The translations under genes and the position numbers were made by a program. Below the pieces are notes generated by a model that was not told where the DNA came from, did not search any database, and saw only the letters and a list, made by a program, of their open reading frames with translations. This document shows, in pieces, positions 28,028-39,863 of a stretch of 64,000 nucleotides of DNA (its first letter is position 1; each line of letters opens with the position of its first letter). The stretch covers positions 7,289,719-7,353,718 of the forward strand of contig CM022676.1 in assembly GCA_012295275.1 (NCBI GenBank), given 5' to 3'. Source of the DNA: Chrysomallon squamiferum (lineage: Eukaryota > Mollusca > Gastropoda > Neomphalida > Peltospiridae).

Positions 28028-31000
28028 CACATACACACAAACATACATACATACATACATACTGACATATATACATACATATATACATAAATATTGTAAG
28101 AAAAAATGTACATATTGTCTACAAATGCATAGAAAATTATAAAAATAAAAAATAAAATATATGTAAAAAGTTACACAGCAAAAAACAATAAAAACAGAAA
28201 TAAAAAAGTGTTGATTTTGCCATGTGTAAAGTTAATAGTAAAACTAAAAAACTGGAAGGCTTCATATAAATAAAATTATTATTATTATTGCCGAAATTGA
28301 AAAAATCACCTTTTTATTATTAAATAATAAATGAATAAATTATTATAGAATGGAAAATATAAATTATATAATTTTACAAAATGTATTTATAAATTTTCGT
28401 GATGGAAAATTATATGATTTTACAGAATAGTATCTTAGTAAATTATGATGAAAACTTTTACCATTTTGTTTTCAAGCCACCTCAGTATTTTAAATATTCT
28501 ACTGATCTATTTTTTGGACAGTTGAAATGAAAATAATAACACAGGCATTACTGATTAGTAAGGGAATAAAAGTACAAAATCATCAAAAATTTGACATAGG
28601 CAAATATTAAAAATGTAAACTGCTTTCTTAAGTGTTCAAACGTGGCAGAAACAAAGTGTTTTATTTATTTTCCCAGTAATCAGGGATATCAGTGGTTGGA
28701 ATGTGAAATAATGCACATAAATATTAAAATCTACCTACTGACATGCCCATCATATATACATTTCTATTCAGTATAAAGTGAAATTATATTTATTCTTTTA
28801 ATTCAAAATGAAAAAAAAAAAAATAATAATTGAGATTTTATCTGTTGGAACGTGACATAGACAAAAAAATTAAATGTTCTGGTTAGAATGTGAAATAGTA
28901 AAATGATAAAACTGACCATGTGAAGTGACCGAATGAAGGCAAAATAATAACAACTGAAATATCATAGGTTAGAATGGGAAATAGGAGAATTGTAAAATTT
29001 ACCTTGTGAAGAGTCTGAATTGAGGCAAAATAATAATAACAGATATTATAGGTTAGATTGGGAAATAAAATTATATATTTTACCTTGTGAAATGTCTGAA
29101 TTGAGGCATAATAATAATTATACATTTTAAATTGGGAAATGTCTGAATGCAGTCAAAATATAAATAACTGAGATATAACTGGAATAGACAGAAGAATATA
29201 AAATTTACCTTGTGAAGAGACTGAATCCAGTTAAAATAATCACTAAGATATAGGTTATAATAGGAAATAGTATTATGTATTTCATTGTAATAATCCAGGA
29301 AAAATAATAACAATAATAAATGAGACATTATAAATGAAACATTACAAGTTAGAATGGGAAATAAACTTGTGAATTATATATTTTTTTTTAGGTGTCTGAA
29401 TTGGGGCATAATAATAATAACTGAGATATTATCACTGGTTGGAATGGGAAAGAGAATTGTGTATTTTACCTTGTGATGTGTCTGAATCCAGGCTGCTGAT
29501 GTAGTTGTTCAAACACTGTAGAAATACGACAGTCGACATAAAAAGGATTTGTTTCTGAGAACTTTCTGACGGTGACTGTTTAGCATGGTTGAAAACATTC
29601 AGCAAGAAATGCCACTGATAGTCTCTTAAATTGGAAAGAGGAGAATAAAAATGGTGCTACTACTGCTACTACTACTGCTGCTGCTTCTACTATTACTTCT
29701 ACTACTACTGCTGCTACTGCTGCTAATAATAATAACAATAATAATGTTATTAATAATAAAATAAAAAAATAATAATAAGATAAATAATAATTACATTTTG
29801 TTTTTTTACAAATGACAATACAAGTTTTTACTAATTATTTAAAATAATTATTATAAAATAATAATAGTAATCATAGCAGTGGTAACAGCAGTAGTGGTAT
29901 TAATAATAATAATAATAATAACCATATTAATACTGCTATTACTACTACTACTACTACTAATAATAATAATACAAATTTAATAAAGAAAAATGTTACAAAA
30001 TAAAACGAGAAGAAGACTTTTCAGATTATTTTTAAAAAAATAAAGAAAGATAGATGTGTGTCCAGTAACAAACAAAACACTTAAATTTACTTTCTTTCAT
30101 TATATTTTTTTTTACTAAATTTTCATTACCTTTGACTTTTGTGGAATGCACCTTCATGTGGCAACTTGCATTAATTAGAGACACATTAATTTCATGATTT
30201 TACTGTACTTACAGAATTGTAAGAAATTTTTAATTATTTTTTATATGATTTTTTTTATTTTTATTAAACTATCTTTAACTTTTATGCAACATTTCTTCCT
30301 CTTAAGATTACACTGATTGTCTCACTTTTGTCTCACTTTTCATACTCACTTTGATTTTGTAATGAGGTCAGGTTCAATGTCCCATCCCAACTGACCACTG
30401 ACCTGACACAGGAGTTTAAACAGACCCAGCCAGGGGTCACCTATCTGGCTCTCTCGAACGAGCAGACCAGGAATTGTTGACGACTTCTTTGAAGATTTGG
30501 ATGGCGATAATAAATCTGTATGAATTATGTAAATAATAGATGTATGTTACTGTATCAGTTATACTGTATGCTAAAAAAAGAATGAAAGAAAAAGAAGGGT
30601 GTTTATGTGAAGACAATGTACAAGAAAAAAATGCATGAAACATATATAAGAGAGAGAGAGAGAGAGTTTGTGTGTGTGTCTGCATGTTTATGATGATGAG
30701 AGTGTATATATATAAAGTAGTGAATGTGACTGTGAAAATGTGTGTGACTGTTTGATAGTATGTGCGTATACAAAAGCAAGAGTATGTGAAAGACAGAGAA
30801 AGAGAGAAAACAGAAGAGTGATAGAAGGCAGAGAGTTATGACACAGAAAACAGAAGGCAAGAGCAGAAAATAATGACAGAAAGATCACACAGATACAAAG
30901 ATAAAAGAAAGAAACTGAGACAATAAAGTTAACAAAATATGTTAAAAAATTTAAAAAAGGAAAACATAAACTAAACAAAAGAAATTTCAGTTGTAAACAG

Positions 31001-33008
31001 ACATTAAATTTACTAAAATTAATAATACAATTATGTTGAACAGAAATCAAGGGACACAACTCTAACCTGGAGACATGGGGGTATCCTGGCAACCAGGCTG
31101 TGAGATGTAACTCACATAAAACTCTATTGACCTCTGTAACCATGTGTACAGCTGCTGAGGTTTGATGGCAAGGCGACGACCTTTTTCAAGTATCAAAGGT
31201 AACGTATCACAAACTGAAATAAAAAAAATAAAAATAAAAAGTGGTTTGATCTTTTATGTCAGAAATAAATTATTTAATAATACATTTTATTTTTAATGGT
31301 ATTTTTTCAACCACTGAAGGTAACATATTGTGTACTGGTAAAAAAAAAAAAAAGGAGTGATGCTTTATATCAGAAATAAATATGTATTTATTAATATATT
31401 TTATATTTAATGGTATTTTTTCAAGTATTAATCATTTAAAGGTAATGTATTGCACACTCAAATAAAAAATAAGAAATGGCGTGATGATGTATGACAGAAA
31501 TAAATATTTGTTAAATAAAACACATTTTCTTTAGGAGTTGTTAATTAAAAAACATCTAAAAAATCTGGCAGAATTAGCTTTTAGGAAAGTGCATCATACT
31601 TTATTATTTAAAAAGGTTGTGGACTGTGAATGTCAAAGAAAATCACTAAATGTTTTCTCATCAAAAAGAATTAATTATAAATCTAAATTATATGATGAAT
31701 ATATCTATGATTTAAGTCTCTTGTCATCTCAGTTTGGTTCTACAGAACAAGTTTAAGATAAGATTGATACAGGCTAACTGCAGAGCAACACTTACCAAGA
31801 AGTTTTCTGTAACAGTTTATTGGTGTTGATAATGATACTTTCTTCTCTTCCACAGTCAGCATTTCAACCAGTTTGAGCTTAAATTAAACAGATAACGAGT
31901 AGTTTAAACATCAAGCTGTATTTGCATGCATGTGTTCATGCAGAGGTGTGTGTGGGTGTCTGTCCATTTCTGTATCTGTCTGTATAATGCATCTGTCAAA
32001 GTTATTATGTGGTGTATGTATATTCTTATGTCCACTTAGGTTTATTTTAATTCCTTATTTATATATGTAAATGTGTGTGTTTGTGTATGTGTTCTGTGCA
32101 ATTTTATGACAACACCTCTGTATAAATTTGTGTATGCTTCAATATATTTGTATATGAATGTATGTATATGTCAATATAATAGTATCTGTATATCCATGTG
32201 TGTATTCTCTAATGCAATTTACTTGCACATAAACGTATGTATGCTTCAATGTAATTTATTTGTACATAAATGTTTATATATGCTACAGTGGAATGTATTT
32301 GTGTATCCATGTGTATATTCTCTAATGTAATTTATTTGTACATAAATGTTTATATATGCTACAGTGGAATGTATCTGTATATACTGTATTGTGTATAACA
32401 ATACATGTTTGCCAGTGTTTATATGCATAAAAATAAGGGTATAAATGTGTTTTTAATTAAATTACACGGACTAAATCTACAATAAATAAAATAGTTACCC
32501 CATGCTCTGAGACAAGATCGGGAAATTTTTTCATGGCTAACAATAACAGACGACATCTTTCCAAAACATCGACAATTTTCTCTGCCACATTCAGCAGCAT
32601 TCGACACTGGATATGAGTAGGTATTGCAGCAAATATTTCTGAAAAAAAAAAAAATAAATAAAAAATAAAAAATCCATGATTAACTTAATTCAAAATAAAT
32701 TTTTTTTTTTGATAATCAGCATTTAACTGCTTACTGTTTTAGGATGAATATTAACTAAAGAAAGCTTAAAAATAACTTGTTTATTTCTCTTTAGTAATAT
32801 GTAAAAATAAATTTTAACTATCTTTTGAAAAATGATTATTCATTTATATTTGAAGAGATATATATATGGACATATGTATGTGTGTGTGTGTGTGTGTGTG
32901 CATGTGTGTGTAATCCACATATTTATGAATATATATATATATATATATATGATATGTATGTATGTATGAATGTGTTTGCATGTATGTATGTACACACACA
33001 TATGTACA

Positions 33009-33045
<37 letters not shown>

Positions 33046-33123
33046 ATATATATATGGAATTATATATATATATATATATATATGTACACACACACACACA
33101 CAAACACAATGTGTGTGTATGCA

Positions 33124-33157
<34 letters not shown>

Positions 33158-34532
33158 GACATGGATATATGGATGGATATATGTTTATACATCAACAAAA
33201 TATGAATTGTTATACCTGTAAGAAAACTTGTTTTAGGTTCATTTCCATCAGACTGCAATGTGGCTAAGATTGTGTGAACTTCAGCCCAGAGATAATTTTC
33301 ACTGGGAAAATTTTTTAACCTGTCAAGAAAAGTAAATACGAAAAACTAAGAAAAAGCAAATATATAATAACTATATCACATCAGTTTGTTTTCTAAAGAT
33401 GTGGTAATAACATCTATTGCAAGAGTTGTATCCCTTCCTTTCGGTTGTCTTTATTTTATTTATTTATTTTTCAAAATTATTTTACAAAGCATATAAATAG
33501 TACCATAAAGCAAAAACATTGAAATAAAATTTTGTGTATGATAAATTTACCTATAAAACATATAATTTAAAATTATAAGATTTATTGTTATTGTTATTAT
33601 TATTATTATATTAAATTTAATATATTATGATTATATTTTTGTAGATACTAAGTCTTAAGACTTCTGCCATATGCCAGACAATGTGATTATAATATTATAT
33701 AATTATATACTGCTTCAGTATTTTGACTATACTTTAATATTATTCATGTCTATGACTTCGTTCTATGCAATGAATATTCCTTTAAATTATTTTTTCAACT
33801 TACATATCTTCAAGTAATTTGGCAGCATCTTTCACATTCTTAGCAGATTTCTCTAGTTGATAGGACTCAAACTGTAATTATAATCAGCTTATAAAATTGT
33901 ATATTTTATTATCCTAAGTTTCCTATATGTATTTAATTACTAATAATATAAATGAATGATGGATAACTGTGTAAATGGACGAAAAAAAGATTCTTAATGG
34001 TGTGTCCTGTATTTGTAAACTGTGTATATTTGTATTAACATATTATAATTTTTTAAAAAGCGATCGAGTTTGTGTTATGATAGTATGCACACCTGTAAAA
34101 TTAAAAGTTTGAATTTGCGAAAGAAATGTATTTATATCTTCTTTTTCTTTACTGTTTAACAAATTGGTATGTATATATCTCTTATATAATTAATATACTA
34201 TGTTATTATTCAGAGACAGTTGGCAGGCCTACAACTTTGGAATCAGTGAAAGAAGTATGAACAACTTCAAGTTGAAGTTGTCATCTCTAATCGAGTTGAA
34301 GAGAGGCATTCAAGAGAAGGAAGGTCGGTGGAATGCTATTTATTTCAACTATTACCTGAATTAAAAAACATCTTGGATACAGAGATCTAGCGGTGATTAA
34401 CCAAGCTTTAGCAGAATAATGATCACTTTTCGAGTATCCCCGAGCTCGCATAACAAGCCATTCTACATCTGACAACTTTGAATTTTCAACAACACTTGCC
34501 ATTCTTGGTCTTTCGTATTTGCTTTCCTCCAT
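23206..34532 (-). CDS. INTS10: Integrator complex subunit 10, complete, 17 exons
   Basis: A subunit of the nuclear Integrator complex, which cleaves snRNA and other nascent Pol II transcripts. Exons 5'->3': 34532-34356, 33871-33804, 33319-33216, 32638-32499, 31877-31796, 31213-31067, 30515-30350, 29624-29470, 27817-27754, 27307-27159, 26742-26660, 26043-25978, 25583-25530, 25133-24957, 24548-24383, 23966-23870, 23362-23206. All phases join without a stop to 2052 nt, 683 residues; human INTS10 is about 710. Blocks shared with the human protein as I recall it: AKAWLITARSLYP near the N-terminus, INCYRKLL, CDTLPLI, DLLSPSK, FQTDMFIYQ, GHLIVLLQYDWPR, LDMLEEFAFL and TVTRGVNKNVREDF near the C-terminus. 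The start is the first ATG (34532); a longer frame opens only with GTG. Introns 5, 7 and 8 contain or border repeats that copy exon edges. Confidence 0.95.
25139..25490. repeat. AT-rich degenerate tandem array
   Basis: Imperfect units of about 20-25 bases, close to AATAATATTAATAAAAACAA, fill the INTS10 intron between exons 13 and 14. Confidence 0.7.
28680..29495. repeat. Tandem array copying the INTS10 exon 8 donor edge
   Basis: About seven units of roughly 80-90 bases. Each pairs a block like GGTTGGAATGGGAAATA with a block like TTTACCTTGTGAAGTGTCTG, near 28911, 28997, 29078, 29129, 29203, 29385 and finally 29466. The last is the real 3' end and donor of exon 8 (sense CACAAG|GTAAAA). At least three upstream-coordinate copies keep CACAAG|GTAAAT or close variants. 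Confidence 0.8.
31182..31515. repeat. Tandem array copying the INTS10 exon 6 acceptor edge
   Basis: Three units of about 115-120 bases start at 31182, 31302 and 31416. Each carries TTTTTCAAG-like sequence, then AAAGGTAACGTAT-like exon sequence, then an A-rich tract and CAGAAATAAAT. The first unit is the true exon 6 edge (31213). Confidence 0.75.
32160..32362. repeat. Tandem repeat of about 77 bp in INTS10 intron 4
   Basis: The word TGTACATAAATGTTTATATA followed by TGCTACAGTGGAATGTAT occurs twice about 77 bases apart, with one older divergent copy upstream. Confidence 0.75.
32920..33160. repeat. TA and TG compound microsatellite
   Basis: Alternating (TA)n, (CA)n and (TG)n runs in INTS10 intron 3, 56 bases from exon 3. 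The many overlapping ORFs on both strands here are repeat artefacts. Confidence 0.9.
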
Positions 34533-34917
34533 TGATTGGAGCACTGTTGTCGATACGTTTTATTTTCAACACGTAAAAGTCTGATTATGTAAATATTTTT
34601 TAAGTTGTTAATTTCCCACCCCCTTTCTCTAAATTATCTTTGCAGTAAGTCGTAAAGACTACTTTGAAGAGAGAAAAATGTTTCTGTTTTTGTTACTATT
34701 ATTTTACCTTTTCTTTTCTTTATTTACATTTATTGTGGTTAATGCTATTGTGATGCATACTGTTATTGATGATATTAGGGTTTTTTTCAGTGAATAAATA
34801 TAGAATTATTGGTATAATAAATGACTTATTTGTTTGTTTGTTTGCTAGCTCGTTTGTTTATTTAAAAAAAAAAAATTGGTTTAGCTTTTCTATTTATTTT
34901 ACTCATTTCCCTCCGCC

Positions 34918-34955
<38 letters not shown>

Positions 34956-35204
34956 TGCGCTGTTTGTTTTAATTTAATAATAACAATAACCTCATACAAA
35001 AACCATTAATAACAAACAACAAAAAAAAAAAAAAAAAAAAAAAAATATATATATTTTGGCTAATTTTATTGCAATTACATTAAATTATAAAATAATCCAC
35101 TCAAAAGAAAGATGTACCTCCTACACTTTTCTAATTTCGGTGAAACATACTGGGGAAAAAAAAATAAAGAAAGGAAAAAAGTAAGAAACTAAATAAATAA
35201 ATAA

Positions 35205-35254
<50 letters not shown>

Positions 35255-35481
35255 TTTTCAGGTAGCCTAGATTAAAAACATAAATTTTTATCTGATATAT
35301 TTTGATCTCTCTCTCCCTCTCTATGCTTCCCTTCCTTTTTTTTTTTTTTTTTTTTATTTTTTACCGTGCATTGCTGTTTTAAAATGTGACTAATCTAACA
35401 AGCAGACGTCTTAACTAATTCTTAGTTATTTTTGTTCCTATTTGAGTCTTCGTGTTTATTAACACAATACAATCGTAATCA

Positions 35482-35494
35482 TTCGGGAATGTTC
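35482..35494 (+). promoter_or_regulatory. Perfect heat-shock element
   Basis: TTCGGGAATGTTC is three contiguous alternating nTTCn/nGAAn pentamers, the canonical HSF1 trimer site. It lies about 380 bases upstream of the inferred OTU gene start and about 950 bases upstream of INTS10. A chance match is possible in 64 kb, but its promoter position makes function plausible. Confidence 0.5.
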
Positions 35495-35809
35495 GGGCGT
35501 GAGCCAGAACCAGCTAGAAATTAGTCGATCTTCGTGTCGGGAAACACCGTTTCTTTATATGGATATCACAAACTAAAAATAACTTGTGACGTTGTTTACA
35601 GTCATTGCACACTATTTTCTAAACATATATTAAAATTTTTAATTACAAAACATACGTTAATGAACATCAAAAACGTTCATTTCATAAGATTGTAATATGA
35701 ATCATTGTTATATTATACCTTTTTAAAGTAATATTAGAAAAAATACCTATTATGTTTAAAAAGGAAAAGTATATATTAAATGAGGCAACAGGAAAATAGT
35801 TTACAATTG

Positions 35810-35817
35810 TGACGTCA
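35810..35817 (+). promoter_or_regulatory. CRE / ATF site
   Basis: The full palindrome TGACGTCA lies 15 bases upstream of the TATA box, the classic placement for a CREB/ATF-controlled promoter. Confidence 0.6.
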
Positions 35818-35832
35818 CTGCTATGCGTTTTC

Positions 35833-35840
35833 TATATAAA
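35833..35840 (+). promoter_or_regulatory. TATA box of the OTU gene
   Basis: TATATAAA, with transcription expected to start about 25-32 bases downstream (around 35862-35868). This agrees with a 5' UTR exon ending at a strong donor, AAAAC|GTAAGT, at 35985. Confidence 0.6.
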
Positions 35841-35864
35841 TACACTGACTCACTTCTGAGTAAG

Positions 35865-35985
35865 TAAACAAACTTAGAAATAGCAGGAGCCTGTCATTTT
35901 CATCGATTGAGAGAGATTTTAAACCATATTTATCATTGAATATCGGAGACGTTGTATTTTTTTGAAGAAACAATTCCAGAAAAAC
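35865..35985 (+). other. 5' UTR exon of the OTU gene (inferred)
   Basis: A non-coding leader exon running from the inferred start below the TATA box to the donor at 35985/35986. It would splice to the acceptor TTCTTCTTCAG at 36855, giving a gene whose only intron lies in the 5' UTR. Confidence 0.5.
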
Positions 35986-36194
35986 GTAAGTAAACGTTCA
36001 ATTATTACTATAAAACATGATCGTCACAAATGTTTATATTTGTATGAAGGAATCTGCGTTCAATAACAGGAAATGTGATAACGATAATGGAATTTATTGA
36101 ATGAATATTTTCATTTGCTGTATTTAACTTGGAATAATTCGTACCGTATTATAATTTCATTAATAACACGATAATACATTCTGTTGACAACAGC

Positions 36195-36247
<53 letters not shown>

Positions 36248-36867
36248 CTTATTCTGTGTGTGCTTATATGCGTATTATATCATTTCGATTAACTGTTTAC
36301 GTGTTTAAATGTTTAAATATTTACTGATGGCATAGCTAATTCTGAACATATGCTAATTAATACTATTTATTTTGATACTACTTTATATAAGCGCAACGAT
36401 ATCTATAAATAAATAAAACTTTAATCTTAAAACAAAATTAAAAATCAAAATTTTTAAAAGCAGTTGTTTAGTTAAACTACATAAGCAATAGAAGAAGCGT
36501 TTATTAAGGAAACTGATGAAGTGTTGTGTTATAATTTTACTGTTATTATATTTATTATTGTTATTAGCAGTTGCAGTAGTAGTAGACGTCTTAATAACGG
36601 CAGCAGTTGGTAAAATCACAAAACTGTAAAAGAAGACGTGTATTAAATAGGTTAGAAAAATTTGGAAATGCTAAATTTTCTATCGATATAAGCTTTATAT
36701 GTATTTACGCAAATGAAGACACACCCAAAGATAAATAAACACTGTTTTATTAAAAAAAAAAAACGTTAGAAATAATATCGCTTTGTTACAAAAACAAGTT
36801 CTAGGTTTATCTATAAACTTTTAATATTTTAATTTTTTTTTTTTTTCTTCTTCAGATTTTTGTTTTA

Positions 36868-36876
36868 ATGGTGTAA
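36868..36876 (+). other. Minimal upstream ORF (ATG GTG TAA)
   Basis: The first ATG after the acceptor encodes Met-Val-stop, ending 14 bases before the main ATG at 36891. Ribosomes would have to leak past it or reinitiate. Confidence 0.4.
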
Positions 36877-36890
36877 AGCAATTCAACAAA

Positions 36891-38279
36891 ATGAGAATAG
36901 GCGAAACTGCAGTAATGTTTGACTCTCCGTTCCACGACTTGTTTCTGTTAAATCCTAGACAACAGTTCACCAATCAGATGAAACCGTGGGGCTTTACAGC
37001 ACACAGTGACCCACACACCCGTGTCAGAAGAGACGACGTTTCCCGAAGATATGCCGAAACCTGTAGGCGAAGAATACCGAACGATTCAGCCGATGTCCGA
37101 AGACGTCCGAAAGAAATCATCATACCAATTCAGATCGAAGAATGTCCTCAAAGCGAATTCGCAGACAAGAACAGGAACAATAACGGAACGCAAGGAACAC
37201 GTCTAAAGTGGAACCCCCGACGAAGCAGGTGTTTAGCGGACGAAGATGACAGAAGTAAAGGTTACACAAGTAGTAATTCCGGTAGCAGTATATCGGCGGA
37301 AGAAAGCATGTCGAGTAACAGTATGGAGTCAGAGGCAGAACACGAAGACGATGAAATGAACGCATATTTAGAAAGCATGTTGTCATCGCCTTCGAACACA
37401 CGAATTAACATTCCGGTCCTTCCCGGGAAATACACGAGCCAAAGCTGCTGTCGGAAATCATGTGAATCAGAAACGTCTTCCAACGACCAATCATCCATCT
37501 CCACAGGAGATTTCCAGTCAGGAGGCTCCTTACCTCCCGTCAGAATTAACCAATCAGGAGGCTCGGCAAGTCCACGATCTAGTCAGCCGGTGGCTGGTTC
37601 GTCTACAGCATATCCGTCCGGCTCATCTACGTCTGGTTATTCAGGAAGATATTCATCAAGTCATCAGTCCGCTTCGCAGAGCTGTTCGGCAGCACCCAGT
37701 CTTCCGGAGTTACCCGAAAACATCACCTCGTCTATAACCGAGACGCCCAGTTACCCGGTTTATAAGATTCTCAAACCGAGGCTAAAGGCCGACGGCCGTC
37801 AGATCGACTACATCCGCGGCGACGGCAACTGCTTCTTCAGGGCGTTGAGTAAAGACATTTACGGCACCGAGGAGTTCCACGACGACATCAGGCAAGCCGT
37901 CGTCGACTTGATGGAAAAATACCCGAGTGATTTTAAACAGTTTCTGTTTTCCGAAACGGACATTCATGAACACATCGAAGATATGCGGAAAGCATCGACG
38001 TGGGCGTCAACAGTGGAGATATATGCAGCAGCGACATTGCTGCAGCGTGATATATACATTCTGTCGCCGAACCACACCGGAGATCTGTACAACTGGTTGC
38101 TTTTTTCGCCGCTGTTCACGTATAATCGCGCCATGACATATCACCCGTGTCATATAACATTATGTCACACCCATGGAAACCACTACGATCGTATAACACA
38201 AATTAAGGGTAAATGCAACTGCGGGGTGGAGACACCCATTCTTGCAGGAGTTACAGATTATGTTGATCTTACCGTATAG
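36891..38279 (+). CDS. OTU-domain cysteine protease (putative deubiquitinase), single coding exon
   Basis: 462 residues in one exon. Residues 1-290 are Ser-rich and low in predicted structure (SSNSGSSIS, STSGYSGRYSSS), with acidic stretches. The OTU domain occupies about 295-450. The catalytic Cys314 lies in RGDGNCFF, with Asp311 three residues before, and His431 lies in HGNHYDRI, the usual OTU His-aromatic context. Secondary blocks are STVEIYAAATLL and RDIYIL. The C-terminus has a CNCG element. OTU proteases hydrolyse ubiquitin chains; chain preference cannot be read. The intron-poor gene and stress-type promoter suggest inducible expression. It resembles OTUD1 only in gene architecture, so I give no symbol. 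AATAAA follows at 38487. Confidence 0.88.
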   Translation: MRIGETAVMFDSPFHDLFLLNPRQQFTNQMKPWGFTAHSDPHTRVRRDDVSRRYAETCRRRIPNDSADVRRRPKEIIIPIQIEECPQSEFADKNRNNNGTQGTRLKWNPRRSRCLADEDDRSKGYTSSNSGSSISAEESMSSNSMESEAEHEDDEMNAYLESMLSSPSNTRINIPVLPGKYTSQSCCRKSCESETSSNDQSSISTGDFQSGGSLPPVRINQSGGSASPRSSQPVAGSSTAYPSGSSTSGYSGRYSSSHQSASQSCSAAPSLPELPENITSSITETPSYPVYKILKPRLKADGRQIDYIRGDGNCFFRALSKDIYGTEEFHDDIRQAVVDLMEKYPSDFKQFLFSETDIHEHIEDMRKASTWASTVEIYAAATLLQRDIYILSPNHTGDLYNWLLFSPLFTYNRAMTYHPCHITLCHTHGNHYDRITQIKGKCNCGVETPILAGVTDYVDLTV

Positions 38280-38349
38280 AAAATCAAACTTCATATTTCA
38301 TTTGTTTGTTTGTTTATTTATTTGTTTTACTGTGGATATACTGTTATTA

Positions 38350-38392
<43 letters not shown>

Positions 38393-38486
38393 CTTTTAAA
38401 GAGAAGAACTATTTTTTTTCCCTTCTAATTATTATATGGTGTAGATAGTAATTTCATACATTCCTGTTAACAAAGATATCATACAG

Positions 38487-38492
38487 AATAAA
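38487..38492 (+). terminator. Poly(A) signal of the OTU gene
   Basis: AATAAA, 208 bases after the stop codon, with a T/A-rich downstream region. Confidence 0.5.
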
Positions 38493-38499
38493 ATCTTAC

Positions 38500-39363
38500 A
38501 AAATTATTCTTAACAGATAATGGAAGATACTTTGAGACTGAAAATAGATTAACTTAAAACTGAATAAAATTGTGAAGAAAATATTTAATTTATTTTGCTT
38601 TACATCGGACACACTGTATTTGGTATTGAATATTGTAATAAGAATTCTTTTCAGTGAACAATGACAGTATATTCTAAGCAATATACATATTTTTAAATTT
38701 TCTTTTTTTATTCATAATGTTACGATATATTGTCGATAACAACCAAATTTACGTAATTCTTGTATACAAAAAAATAATTGAGTAAGACTCCTTAAATGTT
38801 ATTATTATTTTTTTTATTATTATTGGGAATGTTTTAGATATGCATTAAAAAATTAATTAAGTTTGTTTGAAATGAATGTATGGTCATCCCTTCGTATCTT
38901 TTTAAAATCATCATATCATCATAATTTAATTTATATTTCATTGTAATTATTCTTATCTGTTACTACAGTTCGATATTATTATAATTATTGTTGCTATTAT
39001 TGTTGTTGTTATGATTGTGATTGTGATTGTGATTGTGATTGTGATTATTATTATTATTATTATTATTATTTTTTTTTTTATATTGCGGAAGGAATACTTT
39101 TCTGTGAAATTATTTTCAGTTATCATTTATTTATTTGTGTTATGAAAAAAAAATTATTTATTTTATTCAGTCAGCATTAGCAAAATAAACTAAATTATTA
39201 CAAATGATACTCGTCAATTATATTAAGAAATCTCCTTTTAATGAAGATTCCACTCAGGGGAGACAATAATTACATAGTACATTATGAGATGTGTTGATGT
39301 GAACAATTTAGAAACTGTTGTCTTAGCAAGAAAACTTGTTTAGTTTTGATTTTTAAGTACTAT

Positions 39364-39394
<31 letters not shown>

Positions 39395-39863
39395 TTTTAA
39401 CAGTATTTTAATTAGTTAATTTATTCTGTCTTACGATTTTATTTTGCAATCTGTTGTTATTAGGGAATATTTTCAACGATAATAAATGTTGTACATATGT
39501 TTTTCTATTTCATTTTTATCATTCACTTTGTGTACATGTGCTTCTGTATCTTTTAAAGAGCGATTGTTTAGTGTGTTGATACGTAAATTTTACGAAATAT
39601 ATTTTTTTTTATAAAAACTCTGTTGATATTGTTGTTGTTATTTTTATTGTTAGTCACAAATCTTGATTTTTAATATGTTAAAGTACAGTGGTGTTTGAAC
39701 AAATTATTAGAAATAACCCAAACAAAAAAATAATATGCGTACATACATCCATGCACACACGCACTTGTTTAAACGCAATAAATAAGTACTTATTATTCAC
39801 CATTGTGAGAAGGAAAAAAATAAAATAAAAATGAAGATATTAATACATAAATATAAAAATAAC
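38500..39863. other. Intergenic DNA, no gene recognised
   Basis: AT-rich, with (GATTGT)n-like repeats around 39014-39047, ATT runs and an (ATTT)n run at 39362-39396. No coding-like ORF. Confidence 0.5.

Larger units (their letters stand above)
34533..35832. promoter_or_regulatory. Shared upstream region between INTS10 (-) and the OTU gene (+)
   Basis: About 1.3 kb separates two divergently transcribed genes. It contains simple ATT/ATA tracts (34920-34955, 35211-35251), a heat-shock element at 35482-35494 and a CRE at 35810-35817. No ORF looks coding. The INTS10 5' UTR must begin just beyond 34532, but no clear core promoter for it was found. Confidence 0.55.

Noticed and set aside
32825-33267. 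Several overlapping ORFs with Tyr-Ile, Cys-Val and His-Thr repeats
   Set aside because: They are translations of the TA/TG/CA compound microsatellite in INTS10 intron 3.
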